DNA of 64,000 nucleotides, from positions 3,906,001 through 3,970,000 of the forward strand of contig NZ_CP036298.1 of assembly GCF_007752135.1 (NCBI RefSeq). Direction: 5' to 3'. Numbering within the stretch: position 1 is the stretch's first letter; the number at the start of each line of letters is the position of its first letter. Below, piece after piece: positions 36,009-48,627 of this stretch. The position numbers were made by a program, and so were the translations under genes. The notes under the pieces are model-generated. The model had not been told where the DNA came from. It did not search any database and was given only the letters and a program-made list of their open reading frames with translations. The DNA comes from Aureliella helgolandensis. GTDB taxonomy: Bacteria; Planctomycetota; Planctomycetia; Pirellulales; Pirellulaceae.

Positions 36009-36491
36009 ATGTCGACTTTGTCTTCCAGTAAGCAGACGACGATTGTCAACGCAGCTTTTCTGCAAGAGGTTAAGGATTCGAATTATGAGTTGTGGGCTAC
36101 CTTGCACGAATTGCGTGAGTTGGTAGAGACCAATGAAACGGGAGATTCTTGCAGAAAATTCGTCCTCAGCCTCGAACATCTTCGCGATAGCTTGGCTCTT
36201 GAATTTTCGTTGGAGGAAACCTACGGATACATAACGGGCGCGAGAGTCTTGAGGACTGACGCAACCGGCGACGCGGAATGCACGCGACGACAGCATGGCG
36301 CACTGTATTTGCAACTACAAGAGATATGTGAACAAGCCGAGGAAGCGGAATACCGCGGTACCATCGCGCGTGACTTAGCCGAATTGATGGAGGCCTATGC
36401 GGCCTTCGACAGTTCGTTTCTAGCTCATGAAGCGTTAGAGGCCCGTGTCATTGACGCTAGTCTTGGTAAGTCGATCGAACAATTTGAGTAG
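36009..36491 (+). CDS. Hemerythrin-like (HHE) domain protein
   Basis: About 160 residues, all helical. The pattern LHELREL, HLRDSLALEFSLEETYGYI, RRQHGALYLQL and FLAHEALEARVI gives the His/Glu spacing of a four-helix hemerythrin-like di-iron site. The second helix has Glu where classical hemerythrin has His, so metal content is uncertain. ATG 36009 is chosen because AGGAGCC lies just upstream. The response-regulator gene follows 17 bases later, suggesting an oxygen-, redox- or iron-linked signalling pair. Confidence 0.7.
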   Translation: MSTLSSSKQTTIVNAAFLQEVKDSNYELWATLHELRELVETNETGDSCRKFVLSLEHLRDSLALEFSLEETYGYITGARVLRTDATGDAECTRRQHGALYLQLQEICEQAEEAEYRGTIARDLAELMEAYAAFDSSFLAHEALEARVIDASLGKSIEQFE

Positions 36492-36508
36492 AAGGTTGAG
36501 GTTACTTC

Positions 36509-36961
36509 ATGGTGCTTGTTGCTCCAGAAAAAACGGGACAGGCTCTCGAGTTGATGCTAGTTGAAGACAGCTTGCTCGACGCGCGTTTAACGATAGAGTC
36601 CCTGCGTCGTTGCGGAATCCATCATCGTTTGTCCCTGTTCCGCGATGGTGCTGAGGCGATCGAATTCTTGTATAAACGTGGGGTCTTCAGCCTGGCTCCT
36701 GTACCGGATGTCATCCTGTTGGATCTATTCCTTCCGGATACCGATGGAGTTTCATTCTTAAGGCAGTTGCGCACCGACGGCAAGTTGATGCACTTGCCGG
36801 TTGTTGTATTGACGAGCAGTGACGATGGATCGGATCAGCGGCAATGTGAGGAGTTGGGAGTCAGCAGCTATATTCGCAAGCCGTTCAATGAAGATAAATT
36901 CCTCAGCGTAATCCGGCGCCTGAAGGGCCTTTCGCTTTCCATTGAATCGGCCGTTTCTTAA
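36509..36961 (+). CDS. Receiver-only response regulator, Rcp1-like
   Basis: A 150-residue receiver with LMLVEDSLLDARL (acidic pair), a long loop typical of the Rcp1/phytochrome-response type (FRDGAEAIEFLYKRG), phospho-acceptor Asp in ILLDLFLPDTDG, Thr/Ser in VVLTSSDD and Lys in IRKPFNEDKF. No output domain. Probably co-transcribed with the hemerythrin-like gene upstream. Its partner kinase is not in the window. Confidence 0.92.
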   Translation: MVLVAPEKTGQALELMLVEDSLLDARLTIESLRRCGIHHRLSLFRDGAEAIEFLYKRGVFSLAPVPDVILLDLFLPDTDGVSFLRQLRTDGKLMHLPVVVLTSSDDGSDQRQCEELGVSSYIRKPFNEDKFLSVIRRLKGLSLSIESAVS

Positions 36962-37005
36962 GGGCAGCAAGCGGGGGAGCCCGGTAAAGTAAGTGTCGGG
37001 GCTGG

Positions 37006-37034
37006 TTGACATTTTGACGCCCGTTCATTAGTTT
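37006..37034 (+). promoter_or_regulatory. Candidate promoter upstream of cimA
   Basis: TTGACA (37006-37011) and TAGTTT (37029-37034) are separated by 17 bases. The -35 is a perfect match, the -10 a weak one. If used, transcription starts near 37041, placing the next stem-loop within the cimA leader. Confidence 0.3.
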
Positions 37035-37071
37035 TCATAGCCTAAAATCAACTCGCACGCAGACATCGCAT

Positions 37072-37106
37072 AACCCCTGGAGCTCACTCGCTGCAGGGGT
37101 TTTTTA
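37072..37106 (+). terminator. Intrinsic terminator between the response regulator and cimA
   Basis: AACCCCTG (37072-37079) pairs with CAGGGGTT (37094-37101), followed by TTTTTT. It ends the response-regulator transcript about 110 bases after its stop, 50 bases before cimA. If the candidate promoter at 37006 is real it would instead be a leader attenuator. Confidence 0.85.
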
Positions 37107-37155
37107 CTAGACGCTTTAATTGTTATTGGCTCACGCTAGATCCAAGGATAGCTTG

Positions 37156-38775
37156 ATGGTTCGGTCTATCGCAATCTACGACACCACCTTACGGGACGGC
37201 ACTCAAGGTGAGGGCGTTAGTTTTTCGCTCCAGGACAAGCTCAATATTTGCGAACGCTTGGCTGAGATCGGTATTGACTATATCGAAGGGGGCTATCCGC
37301 TATCGAATGAGAAGGATGTCGCATTTTTTCAACAAGCGCAGAAGCTTAGCCTGGGAAAGAGTCTGGTGTGTGCGTTCGGCATGACGCGGCGGAGGGGCAT
37401 GGCCGCCGCAGACGACCCAGGGATGCAAGCGATGGCCAAGGCTGGGACGCCGGTTTGCACCATCGTGGGGAAGTCTTGGGATTTTCAGGTCACCGATATC
37501 CTAGGTGTCTCTCTTCCCGAGAACTTAGAGATGATTGGCGATAGCATCGAGTTTCTCGGGCGCGGTTGCGAAATGATCTATGATGCTGAGCATTTTTTTG
37601 ATGGCTACAAGGCCAATCCGAGCTATGCCTTGCAGACGCTAACGGCCGCAGCCAGTGCCGGAGCCAAATGGCTGGTCTTGTGCGATACCAATGGTGGCTC
37701 GCTCCCCAATGAAATCGCTGACATTGTGCAAGCGACGCTGCAAGCAGTGCAGGGATACGATGTGCAATTAGCAATTCACTGCCATAACGACGGTGACTTG
37801 GCGACTGCTAACTCATTGGCCGCGATCGATGCTGGATGTGCACAAGTCCAGGGAACGATCAATGGCATTGGAGAGCGTTGTGGCAATGCGGATCTCATCG
37901 CTGTCATGGCCAATCTGGGACTCAAGCGGACCGGTTTCGAACTTTTAGGGGGACGCTCCCTGGAACCGCTGACGGAACTATCACGCTATGTGTACGAGAC
38001 GGCGAACCTCCAGCTCCGCAATAGCCAGCCGTTTGTTGGACAAAGTGCCTTTGCCCACAAGGGCGGAATGCATGTGCATGCTGTCAACAAAGCAGCGCAC
38101 ACCTACGAACACCTCAACCCATCTCTGGTTGGCAACGAGCGCCGCATTTTGGTGAGTGAACTATCGGGGCGTTCCAATATTGTCGCTCTTACATCCAAAC
38201 ATAATATTGCTTCAGATCGCGCCTTGATGGATAAGATCTTGGCGGAAGTGGTTCGACAGGAGAATCTTGGTTATCAATACGAAGCAGCGGAGGCCTCGTT
38301 TGACCTGCTCGTGCGCCGCTGCGCCGGCACGTTCTCCCCGCATTTTGAGACGATCAAGTACCGTGTTGTCGCCGGGGATCGCGATGCTTCAACCGGCTGT
38401 GCGTTCGCTGAAGCAATCATCAAAATTCGAGCTGGTGAGCATGAGTTTTTCGATGCTGCTGAAGGGCAAGGACCGGTGAATGCTCTGGACGCTGCCCTGC
38501 GGAAATGCTTGGGAGGCGTGTTCCCCGAACTAGAACAGATGCATCTGCTAGATTACAAAGTTCGCGTGGTGAACGGTGATGCGGGCACCGCCGCGCGAAT
38601 TCGAGTGAGTATCGAAAGCTCGGATCACAAGCACATGTGGGGCACCATCGGAGTGAGCGAGAATATTATCGAGGCCAGTTGGCTCGCCCTAATTGATGCG
38701 GTGGAATACAAGCTGTTGATGCACGAAGGCAAGCTCAAACCGAGCGAGCAGCAAGCTGTCGCAACTCCCGCCTAG
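37156..38775 (+). CDS. cimA: (R)-citramalate synthase
   Basis: A 539-residue enzyme condensing acetyl-CoA with pyruvate to citramalate, the first step of the pyruvate route to isoleucine. The N-terminus has IYDTTLRDGTQGEGVSFS with metal-binding Asp and catalytic Arg, then HCHNDGDLATAN with the metal-binding His pair, and GTINGIGERCGNADL. The C-terminal 120 residues form the LeuA-type allosteric domain. The length and TLRDGTQGEG motif separate CimA from 2-isopropylmalate synthase and homocitrate synthase. ATG 37156 has AAGGA upstream; an in-frame TTG at 37120 is less likely. Confidence 0.93.
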   Translation: MVRSIAIYDTTLRDGTQGEGVSFSLQDKLNICERLAEIGIDYIEGGYPLSNEKDVAFFQQAQKLSLGKSLVCAFGMTRRRGMAAADDPGMQAMAKAGTPVCTIVGKSWDFQVTDILGVSLPENLEMIGDSIEFLGRGCEMIYDAEHFFDGYKANPSYALQTLTAAASAGAKWLVLCDTNGGSLPNEIADIVQATLQAVQGYDVQLAIHCHNDGDLATANSLAAIDAGCAQVQGTINGIGERCGNADLIAVMANLGLKRTGFELLGGRSLEPLTELSRYVYETANLQLRNSQPFVGQSAFAHKGGMHVHAVNKAAHTYEHLNPSLVGNERRILVSELSGRSNIVALTSKHNIASDRALMDKILAEVVRQENLGYQYEAAEASFDLLVRRCAGTFSPHFETIKYRVVAGDRDASTGCAFAEAIIKIRAGEHEFFDAAEGQGPVNALDAALRKCLGGVFPELEQMHLLDYKVRVVNGDAGTAARIRVSIESSDHKHMWGTIGVSENIIEASWLALIDAVEYKLLMHEGKLKPSEQQAVATPA

Positions 38776-38850
38776 AGCATTCATCCACAGGTCCACGGAA
38801 GTTCCGCGCCGTGATCGACACTCCTCGGCGGCAATTGAGCACGTGTTAAG

Positions 38851-41694
38851 ATGGCAGCGAAGAAGATGGCAGCCGACCAGAGAGAGTTGAAATCCCTTAA
38901 GGTTTCAGGAGCCCGGGTCCACAATCTGAAGGACGTTTCTCTTGAGATACCTCACAACCAACTCACCGTACTGACCGGCGTCAGTGGTAGCGGTAAGAGC
39001 TCGCTGGCATTCGATACGATCTATGCGGAGGGGCAACGCCAATATGTTGAGAGCCTCTCAACCTACGCGCGACAATTCCTCAATCAAATGCAACGCGCCG
39101 ACGTCGATGCAATTGACGGTCTGCAACCCACCCTTTGCATCGATCAGCGGGTCGGTGTCGCCAATCCGCGCAGCACCGTCGCTACCATTACGGAAATCTA
39201 CGATTACCTGCGCCTGCTCATGGCTCGCGTCGGCACGCCTCATTGTTTCACGTGTGGTAGTCCCATTGAGCAGCGGTCTCCAGACGCCATCGCGCAACAG
39301 CTTTTCGAGCTCGAAGAGGGGACTAAGCTGGTAATGCTGGCCCCCGTGGTGCGCGGCCGAAAGGGGGCGCATCGCGACGCCTTGTCTGCGATCCAGAAAG
39401 CGGGGCTCGTGCGCGTGCGCATCGATGGTGAAGTCTACGAGATTGACGATACACCGCAATTGTCACAGCGCAAAAACCATACGATCGAAGCGGTTGTCGA
39501 TAAGATCGTCATCCGGCCGAATGGGCTGACGAGGATCTTGGAATCGCTGCAAGTTGCCTTGAAGCTGGCCGGCGGACTGGTCGCGGTTCGGTACATCACC
39601 CCCCCGATGGTCGATGCGCAGGTCAGTGAGGACCAATGGAAGGAGGAATTGTTCAGCACGCGGTATTCCTGCGCTCAATGTGGCGCGAGTTACGAAGAGA
39701 TCGAGCCTCGCACATTCAGCTTTAACAGCCCCTACGGCGCTTGTCCGGCGTGCAGTGGTCTGGGACGCGCCAATCAATTTGATGCAGAGCTGGTGGTTCG
39801 CGATTGGTCTGTTTCACCAGCCGCAGGTGCATTTGCGATCCTAGAGAATGCTCAGGGGAAGCTCAAACGCGATCTGAAAAAGCGTCTCCAAAAATTGGTC
39901 GTTTCCACTGGCAGGCAGTGGGACCAGCCCTTGAAGTTGGTGAAAGCCGGGCAGCGCGTGGCGTTCATGGAGGGGAGCGGGAATCTAGCCGGCTTGCGAT
40001 CCGTGCTGGACGAATTCTACGCCGCCAGTGATGCGGAAACTCAGAGTTGGTTGAGCGGTTATCAGGATGCCCTTGCTTGCCCGGCTTGCGGGGGAGCACG
40101 CCTCAGACCGGAGGCGCTGAGCGTGCTTTTGGCTGGAAAGTCGATGTTTGATATCACATCGATGAGTATTGGCGAAGGGTTGGAATGGCTCGACGGTCTA
40201 CAGGTTCCGCCGGACAAGCAGCAAATTGCCCAACCCATCTTGAATGAGATGCTGCACCGCTTTCGGTTCCTCGTGAAAGTTGGCGTCAACTATCTGACGT
40301 TGGGTCGTTCCGCGGACACGCTCAGCGGCGGCGAATTGCAACGCGTTCGGCTAGCCACCTGCATTGGTAGTGGACTGGTGGGGGTTTGCTATATCCTGGA
40401 TGAACCGTCAATTGGTTTGCATCAACGGGACAACGACCGGCTCATTGAATCGTTGCGAAGTCTGCAAGCAGAAGGCAATACCGTGGTGGTCGTCGAGCAT
40501 GACGAATCGATGATGCGTACCGCAGACTTTTTGGTCGATATGGGGCCCGGCGCGGGAAAGCAAGGGGGCGAAATTGTCGTGGCGGGTACTCCTTTGCAAG
40601 TCGAGCAAGATCGAGACTCCCTAACAGCAGCCTACCTGCGTGGAGACCGAACCGTGTTCGAGAGTCGGGAGCCTGCCGTTCGAGCTCCGCGGGGCAAGTT
40701 GCGATTGGAAGCCGCTACTCTGCACAATCTCCAAAATGTCACCGTGGAAGTGCCGTTGGGATTGTTGGTTGGAGTTACTGGGGTCAGCGGAAGCGGCAAG
40801 AGTTCGCTCTTTGGAGAAACACTGATCCCCGCGCTGTCGCGAGCTCTTGGGCAATCGACACTCGCCAAACCTGGGCCCTTCCGAAAACTCCGAGGGGCGG
40901 AGGCTGTTGATAAATTGGTGGAGATTACCCAATCACCCATCGGACGTTCGCCACGCAGTACTCCAGCAACGTATTGTGGGGTCTTTGATTTGATCCGCAC
41001 TGTCTGGGCGAATACCCGTGAGTCCAAGCAACGTGGTTTCACGCTCAGCCGATTTAGCTTCAATTCGGGAAGCGGCCGCTGCGCTCAGTGCCAAGGGCAG
41101 GGGCAAGAAAAGATCGAAATGAATTTCTTAGCCGATCTCTATGTGCCATGCTCGGTGTGCAACGGACTGCGTTTCAATCGGCAAACCCTAGCCGTGCGTT
41201 ATCGTGATAAGTCCATTGCCGATGTGCTGGCGATGAGCGTCGATGAGGCGTTGGGGTTCTTCGAGAACTTCTCCAAAATCAGTCGCCTGCTAGGAAGCCT
41301 TGAGCAGGTCGGACTGGGATATCTTACTCTGGGACAGAGTTCCAATACGCTGAGCGGCGGCGAGTCGCAACGGATCAAACTAGCAACCGAGCTCGCACGC
41401 CCCGAGACAGGGCAGACTGTGTATTTTCTGGATGAGCCGACCACCGGCTTGCACTTTGAAGATGTTCGACGACTCTTGAGCGTCCTCAACGGTCTCGTCG
41501 AACGCGGCAACTCGGTCATCGTGATCGAACACAATCTGGATGTGATTCAGGCCTGCGACTGGTTGATTGATATTGGCCCCGAGGGGGGCAGCGAGGGTGG
41601 AAATATTGTTGCCGCTGGACCACCCGCGACACTTCACCAAAATCCCGCGAGTATCACTGGACGCTATCTGAATCCAGCCACACTCGCTGAGTGA
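38851..41694 (+). CDS. uvrA: Excinuclease ABC subunit A
   Basis: A 947-residue DNA damage sensor for nucleotide excision repair. It contains two ABC ATPase modules: Walker A GVSGSGKSS (about 42-50) with signature LSGGELQRVRLA, and GVSGSGKSSLF (about 650) with LSGGESQRIKLA. Zinc modules are CFTCGSP, CAQCG...CPACSG and the second-half CAQCQGQG...CSVCNG. The length is normal for UvrA. Single gene, 75 bases after cimA, on the same strand. Confidence 0.97.
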   Translation: MAAKKMAADQRELKSLKVSGARVHNLKDVSLEIPHNQLTVLTGVSGSGKSSLAFDTIYAEGQRQYVESLSTYARQFLNQMQRADVDAIDGLQPTLCIDQRVGVANPRSTVATITEIYDYLRLLMARVGTPHCFTCGSPIEQRSPDAIAQQLFELEEGTKLVMLAPVVRGRKGAHRDALSAIQKAGLVRVRIDGEVYEIDDTPQLSQRKNHTIEAVVDKIVIRPNGLTRILESLQVALKLAGGLVAVRYITPPMVDAQVSEDQWKEELFSTRYSCAQCGASYEEIEPRTFSFNSPYGACPACSGLGRANQFDAELVVRDWSVSPAAGAFAILENAQGKLKRDLKKRLQKLVVSTGRQWDQPLKLVKAGQRVAFMEGSGNLAGLRSVLDEFYAASDAETQSWLSGYQDALACPACGGARLRPEALSVLLAGKSMFDITSMSIGEGLEWLDGLQVPPDKQQIAQPILNEMLHRFRFLVKVGVNYLTLGRSADTLSGGELQRVRLATCIGSGLVGVCYILDEPSIGLHQRDNDRLIESLRSLQAEGNTVVVVEHDESMMRTADFLVDMGPGAGKQGGEIVVAGTPLQVEQDRDSLTAAYLRGDRTVFESREPAVRAPRGKLRLEAATLHNLQNVTVEVPLGLLVGVTGVSGSGKSSLFGETLIPALSRALGQSTLAKPGPFRKLRGAEAVDKLVEITQSPIGRSPRSTPATYCGVFDLIRTVWANTRESKQRGFTLSRFSFNSGSGRCAQCQGQGQEKIEMNFLADLYVPCSVCNGLRFNRQTLAVRYRDKSIADVLAMSVDEALGFFENFSKISRLLGSLEQVGLGYLTLGQSSNTLSGGESQRIKLATELARPETGQTVYFLDEPTTGLHFEDVRRLLSVLNGLVERGNSVIVIEHNLDVIQACDWLIDIGPEGGSEGGNIVAAGPPATLHQNPASITGRYLNPATLAE

Positions 41695-41715
41695 GTTCCT
41701 GAGGATTGGGGATAA

Positions 41716-42612
41716 TCAATGCTGGTGGAACGACTGAGAGACGAACTCCAGGACGTTCGGCAGCGATTGACGCCAATAGGTCCAGTTGTGTGCCCCTTCC
41801 CGCACTCGATACTCATGAGGAATCTGCTTTTTCCGCATGGCAATATGCAGCATAGAATTCCCTTCATACAAAAAGTCATCATCACCGCAGTCGATAAACC
41901 AGCGGACCGATTCACGCTGGTCATCGGGTAGCTGATTGACCAGTTCCACAGCGCTGTGCTGTTGGAAGTAGTCCTCGATCTGTTGATCGCTAAGCGGTTC
42001 TTGGCTTTCAGTAGCTGAGTCGCCTCGTCGTGAGGAACGCGTGTAGCGGCGTTTAGCGTCTTCGAGCGTCAACGGCCCAGTGCTGGCGCTGAGTGGGCAA
42101 GCAGCGGAAAATAGTTCGGGATGATGAAGTGCGTACATCAGGGTGCCTCCGCCGCCCATGGAGAGTCCGGCGATTGCGCGATACCGTTTCTCTTGTCGGA
42201 TTCGATACTTCATCTCAACGTGCGGCATCAGCTCTTCGAAAAAGAAGTCCTCGTAACGCCAGTCGCCGCGGATGTCGTTGAAGTAGCCTTTGCGCCCTGT
42301 ATCACCATCCGGCATGATGATCACCAGCGAAGTTGCCGTTCCGTTAGCGATCGCTTGGTCGGCGATATGTTGCACTTCTCCAAACTGAATCCAGCCGGAC
42401 TGATCATCACCGCTACCGTGCAACAAATAGAGGACGGGATAGGAGCGTTTGGACGAATCGTACCCGGGAGGTAAGTAGACCGCATAGTTGCGTTCGCCTC
42501 CCAAAATGTCACTCTGCATCGTGACCACGTCTTGAACTTGGCTCGACTGCGCCAGCAGAAGATTGGGAATTGCAAGGGTAATTAGCGGTAACCAGAGCCA
42601 CGATTTAGGCAT
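41716..42612 (-). CDS. Exported alpha/beta-hydrolase esterase (esterase D/CE1-like)
   Basis: A 298-residue esterase with signal peptide (residues 5-22, cleavage around LLA). Nucleophile Ser is in GLSMGG (about 139-144), with oxyanion-type YLLHGSGDD before it; the His is probably in GAHNWTYW near 282. These are features of the esterase D family that includes feruloyl and acetylxylan esterases. Together with the neighbouring PQQ and DUF1080 genes it suggests exported polysaccharide processing. Convergent with uvrA, 21 bases apart. Confidence 0.87.
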   Translation of the reverse strand: MPKSWLWLPLITLAIPNLLLAQSSQVQDVVTMQSDILGGERNYAVYLPPGYDSSKRSYPVLYLLHGSGDDQSGWIQFGEVQHIADQAIANGTATSLVIIMPDGDTGRKGYFNDIRGDWRYEDFFFEELMPHVEMKYRIRQEKRYRAIAGLSMGGGGTLMYALHHPELFSAACPLSASTGPLTLEDAKRRYTRSSRRGDSATESQEPLSDQQIEDYFQQHSAVELVNQLPDDQRESVRWFIDCGDDDFLYEGNSMLHIAMRKKQIPHEYRVREGAHNWTYWRQSLPNVLEFVSQSFHQH

Positions 42613-42937
42613 GATGTGCTACTTTTCATGAAAGGAGTTTCAAGATGATAATTCGAAATTGTAACCCGCCGCGCGATGGGGAGTCGATCGAACTACGTTT
42701 TCAATTGTTCCGCGCAAACAGCACTCGAAGGTGCGGCTTAGCGGCATGATTCACGGCTGTGCCCACGCAGCTAGTTTGCGGGTGCGCTGCGCCGCAAGCC
42801 TCTTGGTCAACGGCGTAGAATCGGACGCCTGCACGCTGCGGCTGACGGAATTCGCAAGCAGCAGCGGCGTCGGTAGGTATCAAGGCAGTGGGCAGTGGGC
42901 GTATGGGTGGTGCCCCGGCAGCTACTCCTTGAGCCCG
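42613..42937. other. Intergenic region with a MITE-core fragment
   Basis: 325 bases between the PQQ-propeller gene and the esterase gene. The part 42652-42678 (TCGAAATTGTAACCCGCCGC) matches the interior of the 115-bp repeat family. The remainder has no convincing gene or hairpin. Confidence 0.5.
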
Positions 42938-44194
42938 CTATTTCTTGAGGTCGTAGCACCAGACCGATCCGACATCGCGAATGAGGAGTTTCCCGTCGGC
43001 GATGATGGGATACGTCCAGGCCTTTGCTGTGCCGTGATCAGGAGCATTGGGAGGGGGAAAGCGTCCCAATTCTTGGTATCCATCGCTGGAGGCTGCAACC
43101 ATGGCAACTTCATTGCTATCCCCATGAAGGTAGAGTTTGCCATCGGCGTAGCACAGTGAACTACTGCCAATGCTACGATCTTGCCACTGGATATCTCCGG
43201 TGGCGAAATCGATGCACATGAGGGTTGAGCCGGACGAACCATAGAGCTTGCCATCGACAAGCACACTGCCGCCCATTCCGGACGGCATCGCTTTTGCAAA
43301 ATAGACTTCTTGCGGATCTGATGCATTGGCAGATAGTTCAATCAACCCACCTCCCACGCGGCTTGCCGCCGTATAGATGAATGTGTTGGATGCCACTGGA
43401 GTTTGGACGTTGGCTTGCTTGTCGGCGGTTCGATCGTAACGCCACAGCAGCGCACCGGTTTTTGCGTTCAGACCTAAGGTCCCCTTGGAGAGGAACAGGA
43501 CGTACTGCTTAGTGCCATGGATGTTCGCGATGATGGGGGAAGAGTAACTCGCTTCATCCCCCTGCTCAATCTGAGCATTCCAGATAACTGCCCCATCCTT
43601 TTTTTGGAGAGCGACCACCGTGGCCTCGGAGCCTCCGGGGGAGCAGATGAGAGCGTCGCCATCGATAAGCGGCGATTCGGAGTAGGCCCAGGCGCCGGGC
43701 TTGCCGCCCAGGTCCCCTGGCAGACTCTTGGACCAGTTGATCGTGCCTGATTGGCTATCGAGACAGACCAAGTTGCCGCCCGATGCGAGTGCGTATACGG
43801 ACTCTCCATCGACCGTTGGCGTAGAGCGGGTGCCCGGGTATTGAGGTCCTCTGTTTTCGCCTACCTCGCCGATGCGTGTTGCCCAAAGACGCTTGCCGTC
43901 CCGCAGCGAGAGCGCGACCAACTGTTCCTGCTTGCCATCGGAACTGCAAAGTAAATAGACGATCCCGTTGGCTGCCGAAGGAGTTGAATAGCCGTTGCCC
44001 AAGTCGTTGGCTCGCCACAGGAGCGTTGGCCCCTCTGCTGGCCATCGATCCAATAAACCCGTAGCTGGGGATTTGCCGTCGCGCTCTGCACCTCGCCACT
44101 GAGGCCAGTCCTGTGCAAAGCCGATGGGGATTGTCGCAACACACAACGAGACCGCCCACGAGAGGGCGGATAGGGATCTTCGGCTTGGTATCAT
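42938..44194 (-). CDS. Exported PQQ-type beta-propeller protein
   Basis: About 418 residues with a signal peptide (residues 8-27, cleavage at GFA-QD), then WPQWRG at the mature start and repeated W-x-x-x-x-G strand ends (LLWRANDLGNGYSTP, LWATRIG, INWSKSLPG, IQWQDRSIG), the pattern of an eight-bladed PQQ-like propeller. No dehydrogenase catalytic residues stand out, so it is more likely a binding or scaffold protein than an enzyme. ATG 44194 has GGAGTG 7 bases upstream. It ends about 325 bases before the esterase gene on the same strand. Confidence 0.88.
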   Translation of the reverse strand: MIPSRRSLSALSWAVSLCVATIPIGFAQDWPQWRGAERDGKSPATGLLDRWPAEGPTLLWRANDLGNGYSTPSAANGIVYLLCSSDGKQEQLVALSLRDGKRLWATRIGEVGENRGPQYPGTRSTPTVDGESVYALASGGNLVCLDSQSGTINWSKSLPGDLGGKPGAWAYSESPLIDGDALICSPGGSEATVVALQKKDGAVIWNAQIEQGDEASYSSPIIANIHGTKQYVLFLSKGTLGLNAKTGALLWRYDRTADKQANVQTPVASNTFIYTAASRVGGGLIELSANASDPQEVYFAKAMPSGMGGSVLVDGKLYGSSGSTLMCIDFATGDIQWQDRSIGSSSLCYADGKLYLHGDSNEVAMVAASSDGYQELGRFPPPNAPDHGTAKAWTYPIIADGKLLIRDVGSVWCYDLKK

Positions 44195-44323
44195 TAAAAA
44201 CACTCCATTGAGAGAAGTTGAAATGGGCAAGTTGCCGGCTGAGGCAGAGTGGGATGGCGGACTGGACCCATACGCCGAGCAAAACCATTGACGACGAAAC
44301 GTTCCAGCTATATTGCAGCGCGA

Positions 44324-45106
44324 CTACTTCTTAAAATCGGTGTCGGGTTGCTTAAGGTCGATTTCTTGAATCCAAACATTCCGATAGCGGACGTCATGGC
44401 CTTCGGCTTGCAACTTGATTCCTCCTGGAGTGTCCGTAATTCCCAATCCTTGTTCATCGTTGTCACCGTTGAGGCCTGAGTTGGGACCACCCCAGACTCG
44501 CAGGATCGGCACGTTTTCGTGGACCTTGACACCGTTAAAGTAGAGCGTGACCAGCGCCTGTTCGGTGCGTTTGTCATTCTCAAAACGAGCCGCGCGGAAT
44601 GTCACATCGTAGGCATTCCACTTTCCTAGACCGTTGTAGACCTCGTAGGGGGCGGCCTTCTCATTGATCACCGCTGCCATCCCGTGTGCCGTATCGTCGC
44701 CGTCAAGAATCTGGATTTCATGGCGATTCTGTAGATAGACTCCGCTATTACCTCCAGGCTTAGCAATTAAGAATTCAACGTGCAGTCGAAAGTCACGGAA
44801 TTTCTGTTTCGTAACGATATCTGCGGCGCCGAATTTTCCACCAGCGGCTGCTGGGTCGTCCGTCATAATTGCCGTACTACCATCGACGGGGTCGGGAACG
44901 ACTTTCCACTTGATGGGCAGAGAACTTGCAAACCTTGGACCTTCCCAATAGGTCCATTTTTCATCGAGCATTTCTCGACTTCCATCCAGCAGGATTTCTG
45001 CACCATCGATGGGGGTGGCGCCGACGCCTATTTCCGCAAAAACGGCGCGCGAGGAGAAAAGAAACAGCGCCGCGATGGCTGTGAGCTTGAGGGCATGAAA
45101 GGGCAT
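44324..45106 (-). CDS. Exported DUF1080 (3-keto-disaccharide hydrolase-like) protein
   Basis: 260 residues with a signal peptide (residues 4-24, cleavage at VFA-EI). The mature part is the DUF1080 jelly-roll: GGNSGVYLQNRHEIQILD is the family core, with KWNAYDVTFRAARF before the end and YRNVWIQEID at the end. DUF1080 proteins from Bacteroidetes and planctomycetes have been linked to 3-keto-glycoside hydrolysis. ATG 45106 marks the signal peptide; the upstream 50 residues in frame are not signal-like. It is divergent from the PSCyt1 gene. Confidence 0.88.
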   Translation of the reverse strand: MPFHALKLTAIAALFLFSSRAVFAEIGVGATPIDGAEILLDGSREMLDEKWTYWEGPRFASSLPIKWKVVPDPVDGSTAIMTDDPAAAGGKFGAADIVTKQKFRDFRLHVEFLIAKPGGNSGVYLQNRHEIQILDGDDTAHGMAAVINEKAAPYEVYNGLGKWNAYDVTFRAARFENDKRTEQALVTLYFNGVKVHENVPILRVWGGPNSGLNGDNDEQGLGITDTPGGIKLQAEGHDVRYRNVWIQEIDLKQPDTDFKK

Positions 45107-48552
<3,446 letters not shown>

Positions 48553-48627
48553 TTTAGCACCACAACTGGCGTTTCCTTAATAGATCACTCTACCGTAGCA
48601 GTCCCCATTGCATTGAAAGAAGCTGCC

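Noticed and set aside
37072-37155. T-box or branched-chain leader peptide before cimA
   Set aside because: No TGGNACC-type T-box core and no short frame rich in Ile/Leu/Val codons.
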